Shown piece after piece: positions 35,576 to 47,447 of a stretch of 64,000 bases of DNA (the first letter of the stretch is position 1; the number at the start of each line of letters is the position of its first letter). The notes under the pieces were generated by a model. The model saw only the letters and a list, made by a program, of their open reading frames with translations. It was not told the origin of the DNA and did no database searches. The DNA comes from Malaya genurostris (taxonomy: Eukaryota; Arthropoda; Insecta; Diptera; Culicidae): positions 11,264,131 through 11,328,130 of the forward strand of contig NC_080571.1 of NCBI RefSeq assembly GCF_030247185.1, given 5' to 3'. The translations under genes and the position numbers were made by a program.

Positions 35576-37452
35576 TTGCTTTGTCTTAAAACAGTTTACG
35601 GTTAGTCTTGTACTCGACGATTCGCTCTCAAAAAGTGTAAAAGTCTCTTCCACAACTCTGCAACCAACACCAGTAACAGTCTTCGTCAAAACAAAATGTA
35701 ACAAGTTAGATGTTTTTCTGCATGCAAGATCTTCGTATCGCATCTTAGAGTGTCATATTGTACAGCCAATTAGAGATTGCATCCCTTTGCTTTAAACCAA
35801 CTAACGTTACTACCACATCGGATGTAAAACTGATTATCTTCAAGTACGAAGTACAAATTAATCTAAACTGAAGAGAGCGGCTGTAGCATGCTGGGTAAGA
35901 TCCCGTAAATGAGAACCGAAAGTATTTGATGGCTGAGAAGCGTATGAATACAGGATATCATTAGTCGTATAGAGCAACATTAAAAACTATTGTTTTTCCC
36001 AAATGAATGGCTCGTTGTAGTGTAAATGACGTTTTCGTTTAAAAAAAAAGTACAAAAAACTACAACCAAATTTGCAAAATTTTCATTTTTTTTTCTCGTG
36101 TCGTCTCACCTATTAAAAAAATGAAGTATAATTTCGATATTTTTTTTCAAATTCTGGCCAGAAATTTTATATTTGTATTTTTGAATCAAATTTTGAAACA
36201 ATTGAATTATAATGAAAAAAAAACGAGTAAATGATGAATTGCGCAGCGCAGTTTACGTTTTTGTAGCTGGGTGAACAATACAAGAATACTTTTTCTATGT
36301 AAAAAAAAACTAGCTACAGGAATTAACATCTGAAGTAAAGGAATATAATACTTCACTTGGTTTTACACTGAATATATTGAATGTCACTAAATAAATAGCT
36401 AATATATCATTGATAAATAACAGGAAAATGTATGGTTCTAGCAAGCAATTATTTCTATTGTGGTATCTTATTTCGGAATAGTTTGTAACCAGTGCAATAG
36501 TGAGGGTGAGGTGGGGGAGGCAAACGCTTCGGGCGCCAACATCCAGGGAGCGTTAAGGCATGATGGAATTGTAAAAATTTGTTGTACAATTAGTTTATGA
36601 AAACATTAATTTCTTGCAGTTTATTTTTTTTTTTTCGAGAAAACTATTAAAATTTGATTAAGTATTATACTGCTACAAAAATCCGATGAGACGCCGCCGT
36701 AATCATTATCATTGATATACATGAATATGCAATTCTACAGTCATTTAGAATACAGAACCGCTATTCAGCGACGACCGTAACAATTATTTTTCAAGAGCAT
36801 GAGACGCTCTCTTTTCGATTGTGGATGTACACTTGGACCTACAAAGGTCTAATTCTCAGAGAGCTAACCTGCGAAACTCCTAACGAGTAAACATTAGATT
36901 TTCTTGAAGCCATTGAGACGGTTCCCCTTTCTCTCTGAAAGGGATTACTATTCCCGAAAATTGACAATTGGGAGATCTAAATTCCACTGATACCGCACGT
37001 TTTGACGTAGGACTATTCTATATTGGAATGCGAATTCAAAATACGAAAAAAAAACCTGCAAACATTGATTAGATCACATCGATTCGAATAGATTAAACTA
37101 TATATTTGAGATAGTTGGTAGTCAAAACTTCAATACATAACTAAAAATGTATAATTTCGGTTCGTTCTTACATTCCACTCTCATCAGCTTTCTGTTGATT
37201 TTTATGCGCCGTTCACCTTGCATGAATGGCAATGATTTTTGTCTGAGTTTCGCTGATTTCCCCATTCGAGACGCTACTGAACGACCTCGATTATGCTTAT
37301 TTATGGGTACTGATAAGCTTTCAGAACGCTGAAATGGAGCAAGAAGAATTGTCCGTGCCCGTAAGAGATTATCTTACTGCCAATATTAGTGCTTATTGGC
37401 TACCTAGGTAACATCTAAGTATTTGCGTGACTCAAAAAAGCAGTTTTGATTG

Positions 37453-38572
37453 TTTTTTTTTATTCATACATTTATTTTATGCGGCTCAAGATCCTAAAAC
37501 TAGACAGAGCCGGTTTATCATATAGCATTGGTTTTAAATAAAGCCAAGATAATTTTTTTACTGGATCTTGTTGTACCCTTTTTCTCGGGAGAGTTGCTCT
37601 CGTTCCTATCCACCATGGATTGAGGGGCCATTGGCTCGCGATTCGTATCTTCTTCCATTTTAAAGTCGTCGCCGTTGCTATTGTTTTTAGTGTTTTCGTA
37701 GTCATTGTTTTCGTAGTCTTGAACATCTGTAGCATTGTCCGAACCGATTTTAGGTAAATAGGGTTTGTGTTGTTTCACGATGATTGCAGTTGATCCTTAA
37801 GCTTGTTCGGTTATTGTAATATTTTTGTTTGTTGAACCAATAGTACTGGACTCGCTATATACCCGTGCTGAACGATTGCCTTTGGTTGAAGATGTCTTTT
37901 TCGCAGTTTCAGTGCATGGCTTGCCGTAGCGAGCAGGTTGTTCACAAAACTGACAGGTAACCAGCGATTTACAAGGATGCCTTCCGCTTTGACCACAAAT
38001 TACATATGATGGAATCGCCTTATGCTCGCACGCCATTCCGGATACCAGGGAAAAAAATCCGCCATACTTCCCTTTCGATGGAAAGAATTTCCCCGTACTG
38101 CGACACATTTTCTCGAACGAAATGATCACTAGCCTGCGGGGATAGGTCATGTACACGAACTTCTATGACATCGTCCACCACGTACACAGGAATTTTGTAT
38201 TGAACATTGCCTATGAATCCTGTGTGAACTCAACACTGTGTACCTCGTTGTTAACCGAAGCGAATGTAATTGCATTCCTTTGACGTTTAAACATAATGTA
38301 CACATAGTTATATGCCTTGTTGAACTGAATCTTCGTTATTTAAGTAAGATTTCAATTCCGCTTGCTGCTGGTCTAACTTTGCAGCATTTAAAATCAATAC
38401 AAGTTGAATTTGGTTTTATAGACCAAGTTTCAGGCTTCTGTAAATCGTATTTGCCCATTTCGTATACACTATTGTTCACTGCACTGTATTGTCTTTGTTT
38501 CTGTCGTCTCGATCGTAAGCAATTTTCGACTGTGTCGGATTAGATGCGACCACAAACTGGCGAGTTTCGATT
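37453..38572 (-). mobile_element. Non-LTR element carrying only ORF1
   Basis: On the minus strand the element begins near 38572, has a short 5' leader, an ORF1 relic and then directly a short 3' UTR: CTTGAGCCGCATAAAATAAA followed by TGAATAAAAAAAAAC, an AATAAA signal with poly(A). No endonuclease or reverse transcriptase is present between. TTTTGATTG at 37446-37454 and TTTCGATTG at 38566-38574 may be a diverged target duplication. This is an internally deleted or 'half-LINE' copy that would have depended on another element's enzymes. Confidence 0.65.
37518..38470 (-). pseudogene. ORF1 (gag-like) protein of a Jockey/I-type non-LTR element
   Basis: Decoded across several frames: a start MGKYDLQKPETW (about 38460); LDQQQAELKSYLNNEDSVQQ; NAITFASVNNEVHSVEFTQD; VDDVIEVRVHDLSPQASDHF then VRENVSQYGEILSIERE (an RRM-like RNA-binding segment); FFPGIRNGVRA; IPSYVICGQSGRHPCKSLVT; and CQFCEQPARYGKPC, a zinc-knuckle-like motif in which the expected His is Arg. 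A hydrophilic tail (SDNATDVQDYENNDYENTKN and following) ends near 37518. This is the domain order of ORF1 proteins in mosquito Jockey- or Loa-like elements. At least three frameshifts and one stop break it. Confidence 0.8.
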
Positions 38573-39299
38573 GGTTATTGAGATAAAATGAGTTGTAAAT
38601 CAGTTGTCGTTTCGTTTCAATGTTAACATATTCCAATATGATATTTCCATAACGGGAAAATAACTTATCAAAAAAATTATTATAATTCAGTCATCATAAT
38701 CCCTAACTTAGTTTTCAAAACTAGTTATGATTCATTATTTGGGCAAGTGACTTCTTTGGAAGACTCCGACCAGTGTAGACATGGTATAAGCATGTGTGTA
38801 AGTTAGTCTACCTATTAAGTAAAAATCAAATTATATGACGAATGTGGCTTGCCGGATTTTTCGTTTCACTTCTTCCATCATGTTTCTGTAATTGGTCATT
38901 ATCTACGTCGCAGTACGCCAATTTGATCTGCATCTCGCTGAAAATGGTATTTTGTGGCTTCTTGAGGTTTCACTTGACGATGGTTCAATATAGCTCTATT
39001 TGAGTGAAGCTCTGGTGTATTTGGAGGCTTCATGTTTTTGGTTGTCACCTCAATGTTGCACTAAAAATACTATACCAATTCCTAGTAAAACAAAACGGAA
39101 CAGTTGCGTTGCATGGTGAATAAATCTTTCCATGCATTCCTGTACATAAATATCCAGATTGATTGTACCGCTCGCGATGGAAATGTCGCTCTTGAAGTCA
39201 CAGATGGTCGGACACATTAAGTATTTTCGTTTGAGAAAAAAAATCTGCGACGTCAGCACCGGGCTCCGGCGCAAAATTAGGGAATTCAAAGTAGAGTCA

Positions 39300-39610
39300 A
39301 CATTAACATCGGTTTAGCAGTTCGAAATGAACTGCTAGCGCATAGATGAGTCGAAAACGAAACGTAAACAAAAATTGTGTAAAAGTTATGTACCATATAA
39401 GCATCAAACAGTTGGAAACTATGCGGTACCAAAAACCACCCAAAAAACTACCATTTGTTGACGACCAGAAAGCCGTCACTAAGTTTCGTTTTTTGGTACT
39501 GCAATAATAACAAACAGTCTGTTTAGTGGTTTATTTTGAAACGTTAGATAGCTTCAGTAGTATAAATAAACTGCTAATGCACGGATGAGTCGAAGATGCA
39601 ACGAAAAAAT
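39300..39610. repeat. Two right-end fragments of the foldback MITE family
   Basis: TTAGCAGTTCGAAATGAACT, GCTAGCGCATAGATGAGTCG, AAAACGAAACGTAAAC at 39314-39369, and AAACTGCTAATGCACGGATG, AGTCGAAGATGCAACG at 39569-39604 both match the right arm of the 45454-45832 element. The 200 bp between may be decayed interior or another insertion. Another short match is at 29350 (TGCATTGATGAGTCGAAGAC). Confidence 0.55.
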
Positions 39611-41299
39611 AAGACATTTGTTATGTGAACCTAGCACAAATCGGTACCCGTGCGGAAAATAAAAATTTTTAAGTTATGCGTGTACCAGTAAATTGTAGAA
39701 AATTTTGAACAATAAGTCTTGAGTCGTATTGTAAAATCTCAGAATCCTTTCGGAGATTAGAGGTTTTAATAAATGTGCATTTTGGCATTGGCAAATCGTT
39801 CAACAACCGTTCGAAGATGCCAAACGATTTGTTTCTGTTTGTTTCTTGCTCGTGCTCCATTTATTCTTCACTTTACATCAAGAAAATGATTAAAAGTTAT
39901 GTCAAGGAAAATTATAGAATGATAGTACTCAAGGGAGAGCAAGGATGTGAAAATATAGAACGGAAAAGTGAGACGTGACAGAGGGTCATTTAAGCAAGCA
40001 GAAATCTTCTAGTAACTTAACTTTTACCTTCTACCAGAGGAGTTGGGCTTAGGCATCTGAACAATGCGAATCACCCAAGTCTCTGGTATGTCGGAAAGTA
40101 GTGATAAAGGTCTTTTACCATCTACTATCATTCTATAATTTTCATTGTCTGTTTCTACAAAAAAAAAAGTTCTCTGGTTAGGAGAATATCGCAAAAAGAA
40201 AAAAGCAATATTGACTACTAAACTTAGTCGTTAAAAAAGAAAAAGAGTTATATCAAGGCTCAAATATTTTTCGTATCATTTATTTTACTCTGATTTCAAG
40301 GTTCAAATAATCAAGGGAACGTGCAACTTCAAGCCATTTGTTCTGATTCCTGGTGTTGAAATTGAAAAAGTACCGAGCTACTAGCGTCGTTAAATCGAGC
40401 TTATGCTGATTTTCCAGTCTAATGCGACGACACTGATCAATCAATGATGATTAAATTTACTCTATATAAGCTGGCATTGGGGGGTTCACAAATGGCTTTG
40501 GCATTAGATTTGGGTGTTTTATTCTTTTGTTGATTTCGCTTGAGGCAAATGAAACTGACACATGATAGTTTTATCAAACAAACACTTTTCACGAAAATGG
40601 GTTCACACTTAACAACGGCGGTTTGAGCAAACTGACTCGGTTTTCAGTTCAACAACGTTGAAACTAGGTTCGAAACTAGCTTCAAAGAAACGGCTTGACA
40701 GCAGCAGCTAGGGTGGAAACTGGGTTATGTTTGGCATAAAGCGAAAACTACATTAGTAACTATTTTCTTGTTATTATCGAACCGACTGAACGCTGTCTAC
40801 GACTGTATCGATCGAGAAACGAAAGATAACTGAATTCTTGATAACTAGACAAAATTGGGAACAATTTGAAGCGAGTCAAAAAATGGTTTTTCAACGAATT
40901 TATGAGTTTTAAAAAAAATCGATAATTCTGTAGAACATGGCAAAGTCACATAGAATTTTTTTTTGTATATGTTTGGCAAAATATTTTCATTCTTTTAAAT
41001 GGATTCAGCTTTTGATTTAAATCGATTTCTTCGCAGTTTTCTATATTATGTATCATTGTGTAAATGATGGTCTAGCAAGTTTTTGGTAGGAATATCACTT
41101 GTGATCACAAAATTTAGAAAAAAAAAACAATGTTTGAAGGCTAGTTAACAAAAATATGATAATCAAACGAGTCGAATAATCCCTCGTGATATATCAAAAT
41201 ATAGAATAAAATGTCAGGTAAAAAAGACTATTCTTGACTACCGAATTCCGACACAGTAAAATCTAATCGAATTTGCATTTTCTTATCAAAGTCTAAGTA

Positions 41300-42420
41300 G
41301 TACGCAACCGAACAAACATCTGCCGAAACTTTCCCGTTTTAGGGACCACCCTGAGAGTATTCACGCTTCATCATCTGCTTCGACGAAAACAACCATCGAA
41401 CTGTTATACCATGCTGACTCAATTAGTCACGAAAATATGCTTATTTTTAATCCCCGAAATAACCTTCAACAAAAGAAAGACAATAAAAGAAGGTACCCGC
41501 CGCTGCCGCCGACGACGGCCCAGGCAAAAACAGCCGGATCAAGGATCAGAATAAGCAGACTAAAGACAAAACACAAAAAAAAAACGAACAGAGGAAATCT
41601 ATCCCAGGCAAGCGTGTGACAGCTGAGATCATTTTCCCCATCTTTCTCATCTTTCAATTGCTCATCTTTTTGAGTTTTGTTTACCCAAACAGACTTTGTC
41701 CGACAAGGCGCTGGAAGTGAAAGACATACTAAATGTTGAAAAGTTGTGTTCGTTCACTGATCCACTGTTCGGATTGAACGTCCACGAAACACGCCACCTT
41801 TTTTTTCCGAAATCGTTCCTCAACTAACAACTGTGGCTAGGGCGAAAACCGATCCGGAAAACAGTTTGCTCGACAAGACTAAATATTAATAGAAACGCAA
41901 CCAGATATTTAGCAGCTTGTCAAAACATTTGTGAGTCACACCGCTTCGACGAACCTACCAACATCAACATCAACATTTGGTTAGGTTTCTATTAACCGCT
42001 CGACTCGACAGACAGGCAGACAGATCTGTACAGTTTAGTAATTATTTGTCACATTTGGTCCCGCACATTCATCTTTACTCGCACCACTATCTCGCTTATT
42101 ATTAAACAGGGTGAGAATACGCGGGCACACGTCGGCATTAGAATCCCAACAGGGCACGACAAGAAGGCGTCGGTTGCTGGCGCTGCCTGCGCGGGATTTG
42201 AACTCGATATCACTTTGCGGCGCCGCACTCTTCTGGGTCTAGGCCGGGTGACACGCCACCGGATAATTGGGTTCAGTTGATGCGTTTCTGAATCTACTTG
42301 CTTTCGAAATACCGAAGGGAGACAGTTCGGAGATGAACGAAAAATGGTTCCATACACACTGCTGTGCTCGTTGGAAATGGTAACGTTTTGAAAACCGAGG
42401 GTGTGAAAATAAAGTGGGAA
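41300..42420. other. GC-richer unique island in intron 1
   Basis: No gene is recognised. Short open frames exist on both strands but without similarity or splice context. It contains CCGCCGCTGCCGCCGACGAC near 41500 and a dense GC block at 42160-42250. It could be an alternative promoter or enhancer of the surrounding gene, or an unannotated exon; the sequence alone does not say. Confidence 0.3.
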
Positions 42421-43306
42421 ACGCAGAGGATAGGATACGTTTTTATTGCTGCGTTTTATGTTAATGAGCCGAATTTGTTGTACTGTTTGGTATTCTATTC
42501 GAACACAGCTTTATAGCCTCTACGCGTGTAAGTGCATTAAGATGATTGAATGTAATAAAAACAAACGATCGCACACGGAAAATTGAGCAGGGGAGCCTGC
42601 TTCGAAAAATAGACTGTTAATGAACGTAGTAAAGCTGCTGATAATACTGTATTGCAAAAGAGCAATGATAATTTGTTGAAATTTATAATGCTTCACAATG
42701 ATTACTTTCGTTCGCTGTGATGAAAAAAGTATTTGCGCATTAATTGTTTCACAGTTGTAGAATAGTATCGGGTAAATTAATTGTGATTCTAAGCAAGCAT
42801 ACTTTGAATTTGACATAGTTTGATATCCGAATACAAATTACTTTTGTGAAAACTTCTGCAATCATCTTCCTTCATGATTCGTCCTCAACTCATTATCACC
42901 TAGCAATTTAAATTAAGCAGTTGTTAACACCTTTCACCCACTGAGTAGGTGCAAAATTTACTCTACACAGAGAAAAATTATGAAATTCATCTACATATGA
43001 CACACTTCCTAATACCGTAATTCGTAAAAAATTTACACGATTTTTTTCTAGGTGTGTATTTTCTGTATACCTTCGAAGCACAATGTCTGTACTGGTGTCT
43101 CAACTCTAAATGAGTGATGATTTACTGGTTACCATCAGACAGTAAACGGTTAAAAGGTTTAGCTGAAAATGTAAACGCTTTGTATGAAATATCTTCACGT
43201 TTCTTTTTCAACTTATTAGCACAATTATCTCAAAATGCCATTCAAGACGAGTAAACTCTATGTATGATCAGCGATTTCTTTTGAACTATGAAGTTTGCAC
43301 TAACTG

Positions 43307-43341
43307 CAAAGTATAAAAGTATTAAGCACTTTTATACTTTG
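43307..43341. repeat. Perfect 14-bp hairpin
   Basis: CAAAGTATAAAAGT, a 7-nt loop ATTAAGC, then ACTTTTATACTTTG. The stem has no mismatch. It lies about 180 bp upstream of the first ITm-DD37E coding start and may be a subterminal or terminal part of that element or a separate foldback. Confidence 0.7.
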
Positions 43342-43521
43342 AATGTGTAAACATTCTAATTTAAAGCTTGCTTCATTTAGAATTGGAACAAACTTTTGCT
43401 CATATTTTGGCGCTCCTGGTGGACGGATTTGGAAATTTTGCCCCACGTGTCGTGAATTTTGTGAGCTTCACGTATGATTTTTGACATTCCGCAAATCGAC
43501 TGTACTTTGTAAACAATCAAC

Positions 43522-44162
43522 ATGGAAGCCGAAAGAAGGGAAAAAATTGTGCACAGTTATTTGGAAAATCCATTGTGGTCTGTATCCAGGCTAGCTAAAC
43601 AGCTGAAATTGCCCAGAAATACCGTATAGCGCGTTATCAAACGGTATAAGGAAACATAGACGACGATTTGGGAGCGTCAAGCCAATCGTTGGAGTGGAAC
43701 TGTCGATCGGAAACTGCGTGGTAAGATTTTGAAGACGATTAAGAGGAATCCTAATCTGTCGGACCGTGATTTGGCCAGAAAATTCGGTGCTGCCCATAGT
43801 ACCATGAGGAGAACTCGACTCCGAGAAGGAATCAAGTCGTATCGAGCTAGCAAACAGCCAAATCGGACCATAACACAGAATAGTGTGGTCAAAATTCGTG
43901 CTCGGAAACTATATGACCAGGTGCTGACCAAGTTCGACGGGTGTCTTCTGATGGACGATGAAACCTATGTCAAGGCTGACTTCGGACAAATCCCAGGTCA
44001 AAAATTTTACTTGGCAACGGCTCGGGGGGATGTTTCAGCCAAATTTAAATTTGTTTTTGCCGACAAATTTGCAAGAAAATTTATGATTTGGCAGGGCATT
44101 TGCAACTGTGGCAAAAAAACAAAAGTTTTCGTTATAAATAAGACAATGACATCGGAACTAAA
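43522..44162 (+). pseudogene. ITm-DD37E-like transposase, 5' part
   Basis: A single frame from MEAERREKIVHSYLENPLWS reads through two TAG stops (after LPRNTV and after KRYKET), then continues KILKTIKRNPNLSDRDLARK, RASKQPNRTITQNSVVKIRA and CLLMDDETYVKADFGQIPGQ (first catalytic Asp) to WQGICNCGKKTKVF and MTSELK. It stops where a second DD37E transposon begins. The 3' half with the other two catalytic residues is absent on the far side, so it has been deleted. It belongs to the mosquito ITm-DD37E group of the IS630-Tc1-mariner superfamily, and is a different subfamily from the inserted copy. Confidence 0.85.
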
Positions 44163-45459
44163 GACTGTCCCATAAAGTATGGACGCAACCAAAAACCGCT
44201 GCCATTTCGCAATGGTTCAGAATCTGTCCATTTTTATGGCTGCTTCCTGTTGTTTACACTCTTCTCTAACCACTTGTGCAGTTGTTTATTCGTTTTCATT
44301 AATTCGTTTCGAAATGTGTGCACTTTCAGCAGAACAACGTCGAAAAATTGTGTACAAATGGTGCACCGAACGCGAACTGTCACTGAGAAAGATAACAAAA
44401 ATGGAAGGAGTAAGTGAAAAAGTCGTGCGAAATGCAATCAGGAAGTTCGGTGAGGATAACACCTTTGAGGATAAACCGAAAACGGGTCGAAAAAAAGGTC
44501 CTGCTAACCCTCAGTTGGATAAACGTATACTGAAGGCGTTCGAGCAAAAGAAGGAGGTTTCAGTTCGGGATGTGGCCAAAAAAGTGGGCACTTCGAAGTC
44601 AAATGTTCTTCGTGCTAAAGAACGTTTGAATCTTCGAACCTAGAAGAAGCAGAAACAATCAAAACGTAGTCCGAAACAAGAAGCATCGATCAGGCCGAGG
44701 GTTCGAAAGCTGTACAATACGATACTTGCTGGAAATTTGAACTGCATAATCATGGACGACGAAACCTACGTGAAACTCGATTACAAATCCTTGCCGGGAC
44801 CACAATATTATACGGTGCGAGAAGGGCAAGTTTTAAACCAGTCCGAGACATGGATTGAAGTCGAAAAATTTAGTAGAAAGCTATGGTCTGGCAAGCAATT
44901 TTTAGCTGCGGTAAGATTTTGAAACCCTTCATCACCACTGCTTCAATGAACAGCGAAATATACATCAAGAAATGTTCACAAAGACGACTTCTACCCATGA
45001 TTCGAAGCCACAAGGATCCTGTTGTCTTCTGGCCTGATCTTTCTTCTTGCCACTACTCGAAATCAACGGTAGAATGGTATACTACCATAAATGTCACTTT
45101 CGTCCCAAAAGACATTAATCCACCAAATTGCCCACAACTTCGACCAATTGAGGAATTTTGGGCATTAACGAAGGCACATCTTAGGAAACATGTCTCGGCA
45201 GTCGAAACCATTCAACAGTTCGAAAAAGATTGGAAAAAAGTGTCAAAACTTGTCGCCAAGAAGTCTGTACGGAATTTAATGAGGAACGTTCGCAAGAAGG
45301 TGCGCCAGCTAGTCTACAAAGGCTAAATAGCAAATGTTGAGAATAATATTCTGTTGTTGTAGTCTAATATTATTACTATATCGAATAAAATTTGAATATC
45401 TAACACTTGTGAATTATTTACAGCGAAATCAAAGTGCGTCCATACTTTCTGGGACAGTC
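44163..45459 (+). mobile_element. ITm-DD37E transposon, complete but inactive
   Basis: The terminal inverted repeats are GACTGTCCCATAAAGTATGG on the left and, on the complementary strand, GACTGTCCCAGAAAGTATGG on the right, followed by ACGCA in both: about 26 bp with two differences. Length is 1297 bp. It carries one transposase gene. A TA precedes the left end by two bases; the matching right side reads TG, so the target duplication is not intact. It abuts the foldback MITE on its right. Confidence 0.85.
44314..45326 (+). pseudogene. ITm-DD37E transposase, two lesions
   Basis: MCALSAEQRRKIVYKWCTER opens an N-terminal helix-turn-helix region (SLRKITKMEGVSEKVVRNAI; SVRDVAKKVGTSKSNVLRAK). The catalytic core has CIIMDDETYVKLDY (first Asp), VVFWPDLSSCHYSKSTVEW (second Asp) and NPPNCPQLRPIEEFWALTK (Glu). 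Counting from FWPD to the Glu in RPIE leaves 37 residues, so it is a DD37E enzyme, the class first described from mosquitoes. The end is RKKVRQLVYKG-stop. Lesions: TAG at 44641-44643 and a frameshift close to 44880, where the frame moves to VWQAIFSCGKILKPFITTAS. Length (about 337 codons) is normal, so it died fairly recently. Confidence 0.92.
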
Positions 45460-45832
45460 GATGGCAATCATGTGTAAATGCTCGATATAATGTTGTTTAC
45501 GTTTCGTCTTAGACTAATCAGTGCATAGCATTTCAAATTGCTTAATGCAAAACTTAGCAATTCAATTTGACCCGCTAAGCAGACGTAAAGTATCTGCTAA
45601 AGTTAAAGTCGAAAATCCACTGCGTTCGGCACGTCAGTTTAGACATGGCAGTTCGGTGCAAAACAAAAAGTATTGTGCAAATAGCAGAAACTTTACGTCT
45701 GCTTAGCGGTTCAAATTGAACTGCCGGGTTTTGCATTATACAGTTCAATTTGAACTGCTATGTACTCATGAGTCTAAGACGAAACGTAAACAACATTATA
45801 TCGAGCATTTACACATGATTGCCATCGACTGT
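45454..45832. mobile_element. Foldback MITE, near-perfect copy
   Basis: The left arm opens ACAGTCGATGGCAATCATGT and the right arm ends with its exact reverse complement. The outermost 62 bp are identical between arms (through GTTTACGTTTCGTCTTAGAC), and the arms continue with about 85-90% match past AAGCAGACGTAAAG, about 140 bp each. The interior (about 100 bp) contains GGCACGTCAGTTTAGACATG. It is noncoding. The first six bases coincide with the end of the neighbouring DD37E transposon, so the exact left border is ambiguous. At least seven diverged relatives occur in the window. Confidence 0.9.
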
Positions 45833-47355
45833 TGTTTCTTTCCTATTCGCTTAAACTGATGCAAATTAATTACCTCATCTCATGACAATGTTCATTGAAA
45901 GTATCTTGATGCTTCACCTACTTAAGGGAAGGACAACGACTCATTTGCAAATGTCGTAAATTTCATCATTTCAGATTCTTTCCTGACAAGTGATACAGCC
46001 GTAGAATCATGTTAGACGTTTACCTAGTATTCCTGAACACAGTTCATAAAGAATGAACTTGAAAGTGTGCTTCAACTTATGGTAATTTTTACTATGCTTA
46101 TTAGCAGGACAGTATAGTAAAGAATTTAACACATCAAGGGCATTGCGAAGTTACTTCAAATTTGATTTCTTATAATTTTATCCTTGTTCGATTATTTACT
46201 GTGAATTTTATACCGAATAAATGTAAAATGTTATAAGATTGTTATCAATAATTATGTAAATATAGTGAAAAAAAAACATCTAAGCACGAAAATAATAAAT
46301 TAACATTAACACGCCCACTTGCAAGTTTGCTGGCATCGTTAGACAGCGAAGAAATCGTTTCGTGAGGAATGGAAAAAGTCATTTTGATCGGTTATTTTAA
46401 GAACTTTAAAACCAGGATATTTTTCTACAAATAGTAATCAGTAGTGATAAATCGAACCTTTGAGAGCTTTTGTCGGAAATGTTTTGGGCGCTTTTCCCCC
46501 CTACACGACAGACTTATTTTCCCATCAATATTCGCAGATTTTTCCATTCGAATACGTTTAAATCTAAAATAAAATTGATTAGTCGATTATTCTTCATAAC
46601 AGTCCTAAGTAGCATGCACGTGTTATGTGCCACTTAATTAGGTTTAATTCTAAAACGTGTTTTCGCATGAACCAGAATAGTTTTTGGTGGTAGAGCAAAT
46701 CCACGGTAAGAAGAAGGTTTACGAGTGCATGACCTACACGTGGCGTTTCTTTTTCAAAAATTACATTTTTTTGTAATTTCATTAGCTAATTTTTCCGCTT
46801 GGCCTGTTTCTCGTTGGCAGTGATGAAAATATAAAACTAATTCATGTTTTACTGCAACTTTCGAAACATTTCTTGCTTCATATATTTTATTTTAATCTAT
46901 GAAAAACGTTTATGAAACGTTTCAAAACATGCATGGAGTGGGGCACATTAATAAGACGTTACTAGAAACGAAACGCATTCTTAATCAAAAGAATTTCATT
47001 TTTCATTGATATTTCTTCATAAACTTTTTTCAATTTCTGTTTTGAGTCCAACCTTTTGATCGGTGGCATCTCGAGTCCGAAAAACCTCTGTTTTCCTAAT
47101 TCCGATTTAATCATCGGATGTATAATAATGTTTCCAGTGTTCAACGAGAGATGGCCAAACAGATTTCGGGTAGAACTGTCAGATTTCGTATATCGTGTAT
47201 TTTTTCGTCTGCAATCATGGCAAGTTCCGAACCAAATAAGCCCCAGTATCTGAAAAAGCGGTTACTATTCTTTGATATTTAATATGTGTAAAAAATCCGG
47301 TGATTCTCACTGGGAAATTTAGTGGTTAAATATATTGATGAATAGGTCAAACGGT

Positions 47356-47447
47356 TAACAAATCATGGGTTTGACGTTGACGAAAAGGAACGCTCCAGAA
47401 AGTTTGAGGATGAGGAATTGGAGGCTTTGGTGCAGGAAAATACATAT
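47356..47447 (+). pseudogene. Mariner transposase fragment (47.4 kb)
   Basis: NHGFDVDEKERSRKFEDEEL then EALVQENTY matches the mariner segment GDFDVEDKERSG..KKFEDEELEALLDED that links the two DNA-binding helices. Roughly 30 codons only. The following DNA to about 47800 may hold more of the element but is too decayed to align by eye. Confidence 0.6.
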
